Assembly (NCBI RefSeq): GCF_020567525.1
Contig: NZ_JAJCVI010000007.1
Coordinates: 207,334-271,333, forward strand
DNA length: 64,000 nt
DNA from: Halorubellus salinus
GTDB taxonomy: Archaea > Halobacteriota > Halobacteria > Halobacteriales > Natrialbaceae
Direction of reading: 5' to 3'
Shown in pieces: positions 24,893 to 33,771 of the stretch (its first letter is position 1; each line of letters starts with the position of its first letter). Position numbers and translations under genes: made by a program. The notes beneath the pieces were generated by a model that was given only the letters and a program-made list of their open reading frames with translations, did not search any database and had not been told where the DNA came from.

Positions 24893-26857
24893 CTACAGCG
24901 GGAGGACTCCGAGCAGGGACAGCTGCCACGCGAACAGCACCGCGAGGAGCGCCACCAGCGAGTAGTGCACGCGCACGAGGCGAGTCCAATAGGCGTGGCG
25001 CCACGCGAGACCAGCCGCGGCGACGGCGGCGACCGTCCCCGCAAGCGCGACGAACCGAAGTATCTCACCGGCTCGGAGCGTCAGCGATGGTGAGGCGGCT
25101 TCCGCGTTGAAGTTGATCCACGCGAGCGCGAAGACCACCAGGACGACCAACCAGAGGAGGCTCACGACGCCGAGGAGTGCTCGGCTGGCTCGCTCGCGGC
25201 GACTCGGCGGCTCCCGGCCACGGACTCGACGCCAGACCGGGGCCCCCGCCCACAGCAGGAGGACCGAGACGAACGCGACGACGCCCGCCCCGACGACCCC
25301 CTGCATGACGCTGTTCGACTCGTACCACGGCACTCGCTCGTAGGACGCCGGACCGAACGCGTGTCGATACATGTGTGTTGCACTACCCTCGTCGTCGAAC
25401 CCGAAGACGAGGTAATCGCTCCCGCCGACCTCCTCGTAGACACCGGGCTCGCGTTCCACCCACGTCCGGGTGCCTTCACCGAGACGAGTGGTCGTGAGGG
25501 AGCCGTCGTCGGTCACGCCGACCGAGTAGGTCCGCGTCATCACGCCGAGGAGGCGCTCCCAGGACGAGTCCGAGATCGTCAGTGACCGGTAGTCGCCGGC
25601 GAGTGCCGCGGCTCTGTCGGCCGCGCCAGCCGGCGGACTCAGGATTGGCGTCTCCGACTGCGGGTAGTACCGGTTCACGAACGCATCGAGGAGGTCGAAG
25701 CGAGCGGCGTGCCCGCCGGGGGCGTTGTAGGCCACGAACAACCCGACGTCTCGCTCCGGGAAGAGCGCGAGCAGACTCTTGAATCGGGGGGTATCGCCCC
25801 AGTGACCGACGATACGTTCGTCGCCGTGGTCCATCTCGATGAACCCGTACGCCATCCCGTTGAGCTCGGGAACGGCGTGGGATTTCGTGAAGTGGCGTCG
25901 ATGCATCTCCGCGACCGTCTCGGCGCGGAGGATGCGCTCGGAGCCGAGCACGCCGTCGTTCAGGTGTGCGAGCATGAACCGACCCATATCGGGGCCCGTG
26001 GTTCGGAACGACCCGCCCTCGGGCGGCAGCGTCCAGGTCAGAGGCGGCTGTGCTCGGTAGTCGCCGTTCTGGTACGTGTACCCGACCGCTCGTCGCTGTT
26101 CGAGGTGCTCGGGGAGTGGTTGTGCGTACGTGCTGTTTGCCATCCCCAGAGGCGTGAATATCCGTTCGTGGACGTACTCGACGAACGTCGCGTCGTACTG
26201 TTCGGCGAGGACGTGTCCGGCGAGAGCCGTCCCGTAGTTCGAGTACGCCACGAACTCGCCCGGGGGACGGACGCGCTCGGGCTGGTGTGCAGCAAGGATT
26301 GCTTCCATGGATGGGACGTCATCGGGCGAATCCGCGAGCATCCCCGCGAAGCTGTCTTCGAACCCCGCCGAGTGGGTGCCGAGGTGTTCGAGGGTGATCG
26401 GCTCGGGATACGCGTCGGGGATGGAGACTGCGGAGTCGGTCAGGTACTCGTTCACGTCCCGGTCGAGTTCGAGCTGCCCGTCCTCGACGGCCTGCATGAC
26501 GGCCGTCCACGTCACGAGCTTGCCGGTCGAACCGATGCTGAACACGGTCTCGTTGGCGACGACCGGACGCTCCGCTTCGAGGTCGGCGTACCCGTAGCCT
26601 TTCGCGACGGTGATGTCGCCGTCGTCGACGACGACGACGGTGGCGCCAGGGACGTGGTGTTCCTCGAGTTGCCGGGCGATCGTCTCGTCCAGCCACGATT
26701 CCAGTGCATCCAGGTCGGAGACTGTGGGTCCTTCGGTTCGCTCGACTGCGAGCGTCGACTGGCCAGATTGGGCGGTCGCTGTCGCGACGACGGACGAGCT
26801 GATCAGAACGGCGACGATGGCCAGGACGACCATGGTGTGTATCGATTCGTGGTGCAT
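24893..26857 (-). CDS. membrane-anchored serine beta-lactamase-like hydrolase
   Basis: 654 residues. A signal peptide (1-30) exports residues 45-400, a serine beta-lactamase/penicillin-binding-type fold with the S-x-x-K motif S110-T-G-K113, the Y-x-N motif Y205-S-N207 and a C-terminal H-x-G (HWGDT). About residues 420-505 form a beta-rich domain, and the last 140 residues carry four membrane helices. The nucleophile and general base are intact, so it should be an active esterase or peptidase; archaea lack murein, so a peptide or ester substrate is more likely. ATG 26857 is used, since MHHESIHTMVVLAIVAVLIS gives the signal. Confidence 0.82.
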   Translation of the reverse strand: MHHESIHTMVVLAIVAVLISSSVVATATAQSGQSTLAVERTEGPTVSDLDALESWLDETIARQLEEHHVPGATVVVVDDGDITVAKGYGYADLEAERPVVANETVFSIGSTGKLVTWTAVMQAVEDGQLELDRDVNEYLTDSAVSIPDAYPEPITLEHLGTHSAGFEDSFAGMLADSPDDVPSMEAILAAHQPERVRPPGEFVAYSNYGTALAGHVLAEQYDATFVEYVHERIFTPLGMANSTYAQPLPEHLEQRRAVGYTYQNGDYRAQPPLTWTLPPEGGSFRTTGPDMGRFMLAHLNDGVLGSERILRAETVAEMHRRHFTKSHAVPELNGMAYGFIEMDHGDERIVGHWGDTPRFKSLLALFPERDVGLFVAYNAPGGHAARFDLLDAFVNRYYPQSETPILSPPAGAADRAAALAGDYRSLTISDSSWERLLGVMTRTYSVGVTDDGSLTTTRLGEGTRTWVEREPGVYEEVGGSDYLVFGFDDEGSATHMYRHAFGPASYERVPWYESNSVMQGVVGAGVVAFVSVLLLWAGAPVWRRVRGREPPSRRERASRALLGVVSLLWLVVLVVFALAWINFNAEAASPSLTLRAGEILRFVALAGTVAAVAAAGLAWRHAYWTRLVRVHYSLVALLAVLFAWQLSLLGVLPL

Positions 26858-27339
26858 GGATTGGGGGTTGGATGGGTTGGCTCTGGGTTCGGTTCACCCG
26901 GTCTGTACGACTCGAGAAACGGAGGGACGGGACTCACGCGAGGGCAGGGTTCGAGTCGGCCAGCGAGGCGAACGAGACCATCGCGTCACGTCGTACGGAC
27001 GTCTGGACCACCGCAATCGACTGCCTTTGGATGGAATCGTCGTCCGTCTCTCCGAGCATCGGGGTACGGTTCTCCAACGAATAAACGATGACAGCGCACA
27101 TAAATTACTACGGTCGTTTACGAATTATGAGACTTCGATAATACGTCCCCGAAGCCGTTCCAGGAACGTCAGAACTGATGGCTAAGTCGTTAATACACAC
27201 ACCAATAGGGCATATGTCCCCCAATCACGTTCGGGCGACATCACTCGTTCCCTCTGACAGCAGATAGCAGACCGCACAATATCTCAAATCTGTAGAATGA
27301 TATGGCAGGCATACTGTGTCCGGCGCTGTATCTAGACGT
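26858..27339. other. intergenic, divergent promoter region
   Basis: 480 bp between divergent genes. The right half (27080-27330) is clearly A/T-rich and probably holds the promoter of the CPBP gene. I see no gene or repeat. Confidence 0.4.
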
Positions 27340-28221
27340 ATGAACCGAGATCAACTCCACGCACGAGTCACCGACCACCCAGTTGCCTCGTTCTTCCTGC
27401 TCGCGTTCGCTATCTCGTGGGCGGGCTTCCTCCCGTCCGTCGTCGGCGCAGCGGACGCCTTCGGTGGACTGAACCTCTTCGTCGCCCAGTTCGGTCCGGC
27501 TATCGCTGGCGCCATCGTCCTCTGGTATAGCGGCGGCTCGCTACGCGAATGGCTCGGTCGCATCCTCCACTGGCGCGTCCCCCTCCGCTGGTGGCTCGCA
27601 ACCCTCGCCATCCCCGTCGTCATCTTCGGAACGACGAGCTTGGGATTCGCGTTCCTGGGCTACGAGCCAGAACTCTCTCGACTCCCCGACCCCCTGATGA
27701 CGTTCCTGCCGACGCTCGTCGGCCTCTCGCTGATCGCGGGACTCGGAGAGGAACCGGGATGGCGCGGGTTCGCTCTCCCGCGGTTGCAAGCGACGTACGG
27801 CCCGCTGTGGGCGACCGTCCTCCTGGGAACGGTCTGGGCGATCTGGCACCTGCCATTACTCGCCGTCGATCCGCGTGCGTCCCACGGCATCACCGACCCG
27901 GTCGTACTGGCAGGGCTCTTCACGCTCACCGCGATCGGCATCCTCCTCTACGCGTTCTTCTACACGTGGGTCTACAACCACACCGGGAGCATCCTCCTCG
28001 TGATGGTCCTCCACGGCGGCTTCAACACGGCAACCGTCCACCTGATGCCGTTCGCCGACGAGGTCGTCTTCGGTCCGACCTACACGACGCTGCTGACGTT
28101 ACAGGTCGGTATCCTGTTCGTCGCCGTCGTCGCGCTCGTCGCACTGACCCGTGGCCGGCTCGGCTACGACGCCGACCGCCACCGAGAGCGCCGAACGGAA
28201 TCCGGAGCCCCGGTCGCCTGA
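27340..28221 (+). CDS. CPBP (Abi/RCE1-type) intramembrane metalloprotease
   Basis: 293 residues, about eight membrane helices. The catalytic motifs are present: EEPGWRGF (E137, E138, R142), WAIWHLP with H170, and HGGFN (H225, N229). The family includes CAAX proteases and bacteriocin self-protection proteins. ATG 27340 gives a normal N-terminus; the upstream GTG adds non-conserved residues. No partner gene is adjacent, so the substrate is unknown. Confidence 0.85.
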   Translation: MNRDQLHARVTDHPVASFFLLAFAISWAGFLPSVVGAADAFGGLNLFVAQFGPAIAGAIVLWYSGGSLREWLGRILHWRVPLRWWLATLAIPVVIFGTTSLGFAFLGYEPELSRLPDPLMTFLPTLVGLSLIAGLGEEPGWRGFALPRLQATYGPLWATVLLGTVWAIWHLPLLAVDPRASHGITDPVVLAGLFTLTAIGILLYAFFYTWVYNHTGSILLVMVLHGGFNTATVHLMPFADEVVFGPTYTTLLTLQVGILFVAVVALVALTRGRLGYDADRHRERRTESGAPVA

Positions 28222-28764
28222 CCACGCTCCGCTCCTCGACGGCGACGACATCGGTCACCCCTCCACGTTCGCCCCTCCACGTTCGCCCCTCCACGTTTGC
28301 TCGGCCGCTCACTCCGCGAGAAATCCAGGACCGAGCACGTTCGATCGCTCGAGACGCGAAACGGGTGGGGAGCGTCCGCTGCTCGCAGTGCTGCACCGGC
28401 CGCGAGCAGGTCGAACATCTACCCGAGTTGCGTCGCGACACTCATTCACGGGCTCGTGACCGGACCGGGCTCGCACGGACGACGTCGGCGTCAGACGACA
28501 CGACGACGCCACCGTCCCTCGAACAGGTGCGTCGTCGGACACGTGGAGCGACTGCCGTGCGGTGCATGCGGAGAGAGGTCGCCTCGTATCGTGTTACGTG
28601 CTTTCGTCGATGGAGGAGTCGACGGACCAGATCGCGTTCCACAGGAGACGTCGGCCGTGCGCCCGAAGAGCGCCTTCCCGACCGGAAGGTGGCACGCCGC
28701 CTCGCGAGCGTCGTTCACAGCCGTCGAACGCTCGAGATCGTGCGATAGGGTGTCGAGGTGGCTG
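28222..28764. other. intergenic region before the orc gene
   Basis: 540 bp between two convergent genes. It contains the 14-bp triple repeat described separately. No credible coding frame or RNA gene is visible. Confidence 0.4.
28261..28300. repeat. 14-bp tandem repeat, three copies
   Basis: CTCCACGTTCGCCC begins at 28261, 28275 and 28289; the third copy has one change (TTTGC). It lies just after the CPBP protease gene. Confidence 0.6.
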
Positions 28765-30144
28765 TCAGTTCTCGATTGCGCGTTGGATGCGGTGCTGCAT
28801 CGCGTCGTTGATCGGGATGTCGCTGAGGCGGTCGTCGAGGCCGACGGATTGGAGGATGAGGCTGGGGTCGTCGAGGAGCGAGAGTTCCAGGTGGGTGCCT
28901 TCGCGATAGCCGTCGCTCGTCCGGTTCATATCGACGATCTTGAGGGTTTCGTACTCGCGGAGCTGGTCAGTGATGCGTTTCTGTCCGAGCGCGTCCGCGC
29001 TGATCGCGTCCGCGAACGCGCGGTAGACGCGGTACATCTCGGTGGCTTTGAAGTACGAGCGGTCGGTGAAGTGCTCCATCGCTGCGAGCGCGGCCATCGC
29101 GATCTTCGCTTGCGTGGGGCAGCCGCGGATGAGGTCGCGGAGTCGCGTGACCTCGGCGTCGTCGTTGGCGGCGCGAACGTGGTCTTCGGTGACCTGTTCG
29201 GCGCCTTCGTCGCGGGCGACCTCGCCGGCGAGTCGGAGCAGGTCGATGGCGCGACGGGCGTCGCCGTGTTCCTGGGCGGCGAATGCGGCACAGAGCGGGA
29301 GGACGTCGTCGCTGAGGACGCCGTCGCGGAAGGCTTCGGCACGGCGGTTGAGGATGTCGCGGAGTTGGTTGGCGTCGTAGGCGTCGAAGACGAGGTCGTC
29401 GGGAGCGAAGCTGGAGGTGACGCGCGTGTCGAGCCGGTCGCCGTACTTGAGGTCGTTGCTGATGCCGATGACGGTGAGGCCGGCGTCGATGTCGTCCTCT
29501 TCCCCCGCTCGGGAGAGCTGCATGAGGAGTTTCGAGTCGTCGGCTTCCTCGGGCGTGACGTTGCTCTGGAGGGCCTCGTTCGGGGCGAGCCGGTCGATCT
29601 CGTCGAGGACGATGATGATGGCGTCGTAGAGTTCGTTGATGATCGTCCAGAGGCGGTCGTAGTACGCGCCGGTGGAGATACCCGAGTGCGGGATGGTGAC
29701 GTTGGTTCTGGTTGGGTCGTTCAGTTGGGAGGCGAGTCGGATGACGGTCTGCGTTTCGCTGCGGCGTTGGGCGCAGTCGATGACGACGAGGCCGATGTCG
29801 ACGTCGGCGTCGTGGCCGCGTTGGACGACCTCCCGACCGACGTATTTCGTGACGAGTGTCTTCCCGGACCCGGATTTGCCGAGGATGAGCGTGCCTTTGC
29901 CGGAGGCGCCGTTGATGGCGGGTTTGAGGCGGTGTGCGACGGTCTCGATCTGCTCGTTACGGCCGACTATCTTCTCTTCGTCGGGGACGACGTTGGGGTC
30001 CAGGAGGCTTTCGTCGGTGAAGATGGGGTCCGGTTCGTCGAGGACCGAGAGGGGGTCGTCTCGGGGTGGGCTGGTGGCGCGTGAGTGGGCGACGGCGCCG
30101 TGGGCGGTGGCGAAATCCCCGAGTGTGTCACCGTCGGTAGACAT
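28765..30144 (-). CDS. orc: Orc1/Cdc6 replication initiator
   Basis: 459 residues. Residues 50-330 are the AAA+ core with Walker A GKSGSGKT at 89-96, Walker B IIIVLDEID near 177-185, a sensor-1 ISNDLKYGDR and arginine-rich sensor-2 HGDARRAIDLLRLA. The last 100 residues are a winged helix that recognises origin boxes. ATG 30144 is the start; the longer frame runs through an origin box. It binds and melts the adjacent origin (30145-31498) and recruits MCM. Divergent, origin-linked orc genes are the rule in haloarchaea. Confidence 0.92.
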   Translation of the reverse strand: MSTDGDTLGDFATAHGAVAHSRATSPPRDDPLSVLDEPDPIFTDESLLDPNVVPDEEKIVGRNEQIETVAHRLKPAINGASGKGTLILGKSGSGKTLVTKYVGREVVQRGHDADVDIGLVVIDCAQRRSETQTVIRLASQLNDPTRTNVTIPHSGISTGAYYDRLWTIINELYDAIIIVLDEIDRLAPNEALQSNVTPEEADDSKLLMQLSRAGEEDDIDAGLTVIGISNDLKYGDRLDTRVTSSFAPDDLVFDAYDANQLRDILNRRAEAFRDGVLSDDVLPLCAAFAAQEHGDARRAIDLLRLAGEVARDEGAEQVTEDHVRAANDDAEVTRLRDLIRGCPTQAKIAMAALAAMEHFTDRSYFKATEMYRVYRAFADAISADALGQKRITDQLREYETLKIVDMNRTSDGYREGTHLELSLLDDPSLILQSVGLDDRLSDIPINDAMQHRIQRAIEN

Positions 30145-30692
30145 ACCACCAGGTTTCAAATGAAATGCCCTTAGTTCTTTCCGTCGAATCGGTGTTCTGC
30201 CGGTAGAGGCGCTCTTCGTGTCCTCGTCGCTGGAACGAGTCTTCCCGCTGGTGTCGAATAGATTCGTGGGCGTGTTTCGAATGAATATCGGGCCGTGGTG
30301 GGTGCTCGCGAAGGCGTCCGACACCGGATTTCAGATGATTTTCTGTCGTGCGGGCCGGAGTTGGCGGGGCGACGAGACGGGGACTGGGATGTCGTCACGC
30401 GGCGAGCTCGCTCACGCATCGAGTGCATGAACTACAAAGGTCGGTCCGGCATCCAACACCGGATTTCAAATGATTTCTCGCCCAACCCACGCGACGCTCG
30501 AGCCACTGACACCGGATTTCGAATGAAATCCCCGGTGACGCAGTCGCCACCGACGCTCGAACTGCAAGTCGGTTCGGTTCCACACCTCATCACCAGTTGC
30601 TTTCCTCGCCCCTCGGCAAGACGGATGTCGACAGAACTCCAACGAGGATCAGCGTCGATCGGGACACCCCCACACCGGATTTCAAATGAAAT
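30145..30692 (+). repeat. origin recognition boxes, forward cluster (six copies)
   Basis: The consensus is CCGGATTTCAAATGAAAT with a preceding ACA. Copies lie at about 30145-30166 (diverged left part), 30271-30287 (weak), 30321-30341, 30456-30476, 30509-30529 and 30672-30692. The last is preceded by a run of C, equivalent to the G-string on the opposite strand. TTTCAAATGAAA is nearly palindromic. Confidence 0.8.
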
Positions 30693-30828
30693 CGGTTCTA
30701 CTGGAAGGGGAGGGGGTCGTTTCCCAGGCCGCTCTCTACGGGCTACTCTGAACGGATTCCCGCGGTACAACACGCTTCACGGCCGTTTTCTCACGTTTCG
30801 CTTCGATTGGAACCCCGCTCCATACTCG

Positions 30829-30925
30829 CGTTATTATATAACTAGGGTTCTAGGCAAGAAGAAGAAGAAGAAAGGCCACATACAGACCACACAACAACCA
30901 AATACGGTCCACGTTGAGTACCGCC
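30829..30925. other. putative duplex-unwinding element
   Basis: The stretch holds TTATTATATAACTAG followed by an (AAG)n purine run (about 30856-30872) and further A-rich DNA. It is the least GC-rich segment between the two box clusters, so it is where melting would begin. Confidence 0.6.
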
Positions 30926-31120
30926 TGCTCGAGTTCAAATACACCGCTTCCCTCCCCGGCCGGAACCGCCCAAACTACTCACTCGAACGTGTCGACACAA
31001 ATCAGCTCGCCGAAGAAATCAGACACTGCCGAGAATCGGCTGTTCAGGCACTGCTACTCGCTCCCTCCCCGGCAACCACCCGTTGAATTGCCGGCTCAGC
31101 ACCCCCACACAGCACGCCGA

Positions 31121-31358
31121 ATTCATTTGAAATCCGGTGTGGGGGTGTCGGGATTCGGTGTGAGCGTGTCGAGACCAATGAGTGCACACAACTCGAGCCC
31201 AACGCATCCTGAATCTGAGAGCAACACATCCTGAATTCGAGACCACGACACTCCGAATCTGACCGACCCAGTCCCGAAATGCGCTTGACAGGATCCACGA
31301 GGTTCCTCCACAGCCACCGCACGGCACATTCCCGCGAATTCATTTGAAATCCGGTGTC
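31121..31358 (-). repeat. origin recognition boxes, inverted cluster (two copies)
   Basis: Inverted copies of the box at 31121-31149 (ending GGTGTGGGGGTGTC, with a clear G-string) and 31339-31358. They face the forward cluster across the A/T-rich stretch. Confidence 0.8.
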
Positions 31359-31498
31359 GGACCCGAGGACCACCACGACCCCCTACCGTAGCGTTCCACC
31401 ATCCTCGTTCGACCCGTCCCTGATTCTCCGACAGCACCCGTCGAATCTGGGCCTCGGTAACGTGTAGCTTGATTACGTCGTCAGTCGTATCGTGCAGT

Positions 31499-32554
31499 AT
31501 GGACGTCGACCTCCCAGCTGGCGTAACAGCCGAACGCGTGACGACCGACCGACTCGACACGGCAATCCTGACCGCCGGCAACCCCGACGGAACCCCACTG
31601 GTTCTCGTACACGGGAACGTCTCCTCGTCGCGATTCTTCGCCGAGCTCATGACCGAGCTCCCAGACACCTACCGCGTGATTGCCCCCGACCTCCGTGGGT
31701 ACGGCGACTCGGAGACCAAACGCGTCGACGCCACACGCGGCGTCCGCGACTTCAGCGACGACCTCCACGCACTCTTCGACGCCCTCGACCTCGAGGACAT
31801 CGCGCTCGTCGGCTGGTCCATCGGCGGCGGCGTCGCCATGCAGTACGCCATCGACCACCCCGAACGCCTCACCGCCGTCTGCCTGGAGAGCACGATGTCC
31901 CCGTACGGGTTCGGCGGCACGACCCGCGACGGCTCACCGTGCCAGCCCGACTACGCCGGCACCGGCGGCGGCCTCGCGAACGACGAGTTCGTCGAGCAAC
32001 TCGCCGCCGGCGACACCACCGCCGAGTCCGACGCTTCGCCACGTACCGTCATGCAAGCGTTCTACGTCGCGCCCGGCCACGAGTTCGACCCCGCCACCGC
32101 CGACGCGTACGTCCAGGCGATGTGCGCGACCGCCGTCGGCGACGACAACTACCCCGGCGACGCGGAACCATCCGACAACTGGCCGGGCGTCGCCCCCGGC
32201 GACCACGGCGTCCTGAACGCCGTCTCACCGAAGTACTTCGACACCACCGACCTCGCCGACATCGACCCGAAGCCACCCATCCTCTGGGTGCACGGCGACA
32301 GCGACCAGATCGTCTCCGACACCTCGTTCTTCGACGCCGGCTTCCTCGGCCAAGCCGGCCAACTCCCCGACTGGCCAGGCGAAGACGCGTACCCACCACA
32401 ACCGATGAACGCACAGACCCGCGACGTCCTCGACGCATACGCCGACGCCGGCGGCACCTACCAGGAAGAACTGTTCGAGGACGTCGGCCACTCCCCGCAC
32501 GTCGAACGCCCCGAGCGCTTCCGGTCGATCCTCCTCGACTTCCTCGCCGACTGA
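31499..32554 (+). CDS. alpha/beta hydrolase
   Basis: 351 residues with the alpha/beta-hydrolase fold. HGNVSSS forms the oxyanion region, S107 in GWSIGG is the nucleophile, an aspartate in HGDSDQIV and a histidine in DVGHSPHVERP complete the triad. A helical cap of about 100 residues lies between. ATG 31499 is the natural start. It is the first gene past the origin. The substrate is unknown; it is unrelated in detail to the hydrolase in the mobile unit at 35238. Confidence 0.82.
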   Translation: MDVDLPAGVTAERVTTDRLDTAILTAGNPDGTPLVLVHGNVSSSRFFAELMTELPDTYRVIAPDLRGYGDSETKRVDATRGVRDFSDDLHALFDALDLEDIALVGWSIGGGVAMQYAIDHPERLTAVCLESTMSPYGFGGTTRDGSPCQPDYAGTGGGLANDEFVEQLAAGDTTAESDASPRTVMQAFYVAPGHEFDPATADAYVQAMCATAVGDDNYPGDAEPSDNWPGVAPGDHGVLNAVSPKYFDTTDLADIDPKPPILWVHGDSDQIVSDTSFFDAGFLGQAGQLPDWPGEDAYPPQPMNAQTRDVLDAYADAGGTYQEELFEDVGHSPHVERPERFRSILLDFLAD

Positions 32555-32702
32555 CCACCCCGACCCACCAACTCTCGTCGACCCACTTCGGAGTCGAAGC
32601 AGCGAGTCGTCCCGCTGGATCGGGGACTCGACCGACTGCACGAAGCAACTGGGCAGGGAGGTTCTTTTAGGGCTCGCGACAGTTCTTGAGGACGTCGACG
32701 TC

Positions 32703-33035
32703 ATGGGCCTTCTCGAAACACTGCTCGGGACTGGATTCGCTGCCGGGTTCGCAGTCAGTGCAACCGTCTATCTATACTGTCCGCACCGCGGGCTGGGATT
32801 CCGCGGTCGCATCGTGCGAGCGCTCGCCAGCGGGACAGGCGTCCTCGCGAGCTTCCTCCTCCCCTACGTGTTCTCACGACAACTGAAGTACGTGTACTTC
32901 CAGCTGGTGAAACCGCAACCGCTCGCAACCACCCCCGGTGAGTGGCGGTCGGTCACAGTGGCATCCGGACTTGTAATCGCCACTATCTTTCTTGTCCTGG
33001 CTCTGTTGAAATCCTCACCGGCTAACGAATCATAG
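32703..33035 (+). CDS. small membrane protein whose C-terminus is encoded by an IS end
   Basis: 110 residues with two to three hydrophobic segments (about 5-25, 38-58, 80-102) and no recognised family. The last 12 codons are read from a 17-bp IS terminal repeat (32999-33015) and the DNA after it, so the original C-terminus was probably replaced by an insertion. It may still be expressed; function unknown. Confidence 0.5.
   Translation: MGLLETLLGTGFAAGFAVSATVYLYCPHRGLGFRGRIVRALASGTGVLASFLLPYVFSRQLKYVYFQLVKPQPLATTPGEWRSVTVASGLVIATIFLVLALLKSSPANES
32999..33016 (+). repeat. solitary IS5-type terminal inverted repeat
   Basis: GGCTCTGTTGAAATCCT is identical to the ends at 35110, 36459 (inverted) and 47656 (inverted). 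No transposase or second end lies next to it, so it is the scar of an excised or deleted element. Confidence 0.7.
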
Positions 33036-33062
33036 CATAGGATGTTAAGAACAGATGAGTAA

Positions 33063-33764
33063 CTAGTCGTCGTCTAGTAGGTGGCGGTCAAGCGGGTGGT
33101 CAGCGGTGACGTCGGCCCATGGGTATCGCGTCTTGATGATGATGACACCGTCGGTCGAGAGGTGTCTTACCCGCCAAGCTGGCGCATCTTCTACTTTATC
33201 CATCCAGTTCAGGTCCTCGAGAAACGCCGCCGAGAACGTACTCCACCACGGGAGCCGATCTGGGACGAAGTCAGCGTCCTCGGGGACACAGCCGCCCGGT
33301 TGCTCGATATCACCAAGAACCGGATGCCAGACGAAGCCATAGTACGGGTCGAAGGTACTCGAGATCGCTGTTAATAATTCGAGATAGGCTGCGGTGAAGG
33401 CGTCGTATCCGCCCGTATCGTGATTCCCGACTCCTTCTTCGACGTAATCGGCAGGCGTAGAGAGGTCCAGGAAGTCCTCAGGGAACGTTTCGTCTTTAGA
33501 ACCGATTGTTACCGTTCTCCCATCGATCCCCTCCTGCGTTCGGATATGTAATGCAGTGGTTGGATCTGTGGTGGCGTCAGACGTACTCGGAGCATCGTTA
33601 ATGAGTTCGCCTTTTCGATCCAAGAATTCCCAGCCGAGGCTACTGGCGACATCCACTATCTGTTGCCGGACAGTGTCGGCGGTTGGCGTCTGCCGCTTAT
33701 AGAACCAAGCGAGGGATTCCGGATACTGTCCGTGGGCGAGGCTTTTCGGCAGTCGCGGTGTCAT
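33063..33764 (-). CDS. hypothetical protein
   Basis: 233 acidic residues with no recognised domain and no signal or membrane segment. It is rich in W and Y, and ends DHPLDRHLLDDD. It is divergent from the second ADP-ribosylglycohydrolase with only seven bases between the starts, so the two must share a promoter region that overlaps coding sequence. Base composition is visibly more A/T-rich than its neighbours, pointing to transfer. Its size and shape would suit an immunity-type partner, but I cannot support that. Confidence 0.6.
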   Translation of the reverse strand: MTPRLPKSLAHGQYPESLAWFYKRQTPTADTVRQQIVDVASSLGWEFLDRKGELINDAPSTSDATTDPTTALHIRTQEGIDGRTVTIGSKDETFPEDFLDLSTPADYVEEGVGNHDTGGYDAFTAAYLELLTAISSTFDPYYGFVWHPVLGDIEQPGGCVPEDADFVPDRLPWWSTFSAAFLEDLNWMDKVEDAPAWRVRHLSTDGVIIIKTRYPWADVTADHPLDRHLLDDD

Positions 33765-33771
33765 TATTGGT

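Larger units (their letters stand above)
30145..31498. other. origin of replication (oriC-type)
   Basis: This 1.35-kb gene-free region beside orc holds eight copies of an origin recognition box: six forward copies near the gene (30145-30692) and two inverted copies at the far side (31121-31358). Between them is an A/T-rich, purine-tract stretch. Symmetric boxes flanking a duplex-unwinding element are what known haloarchaeal origins show. Open frames inside it are fortuitous. Confidence 0.82.

Noticed and set aside
28297..30084. Long plus-strand frame opposite orc
   Set aside because: The orc frame has all AAA+ motifs; the opposite frame has no recognised motif and overlaps it fully.
30295..31086. 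Open frame inside the origin
   Set aside because: It runs across several origin boxes and the A/T-rich stretch, with non-acidic composition.
30145..31358. Repeated boxes considered as CRISPR
   Set aside because: Spacing is irregular, orientation switches, and boxes are near-palindromic beside orc; they are origin boxes.
33063..33764. Annotation as an immunity protein
   Set aside because: Only size and aromatic content suggested it; no motif supports it.
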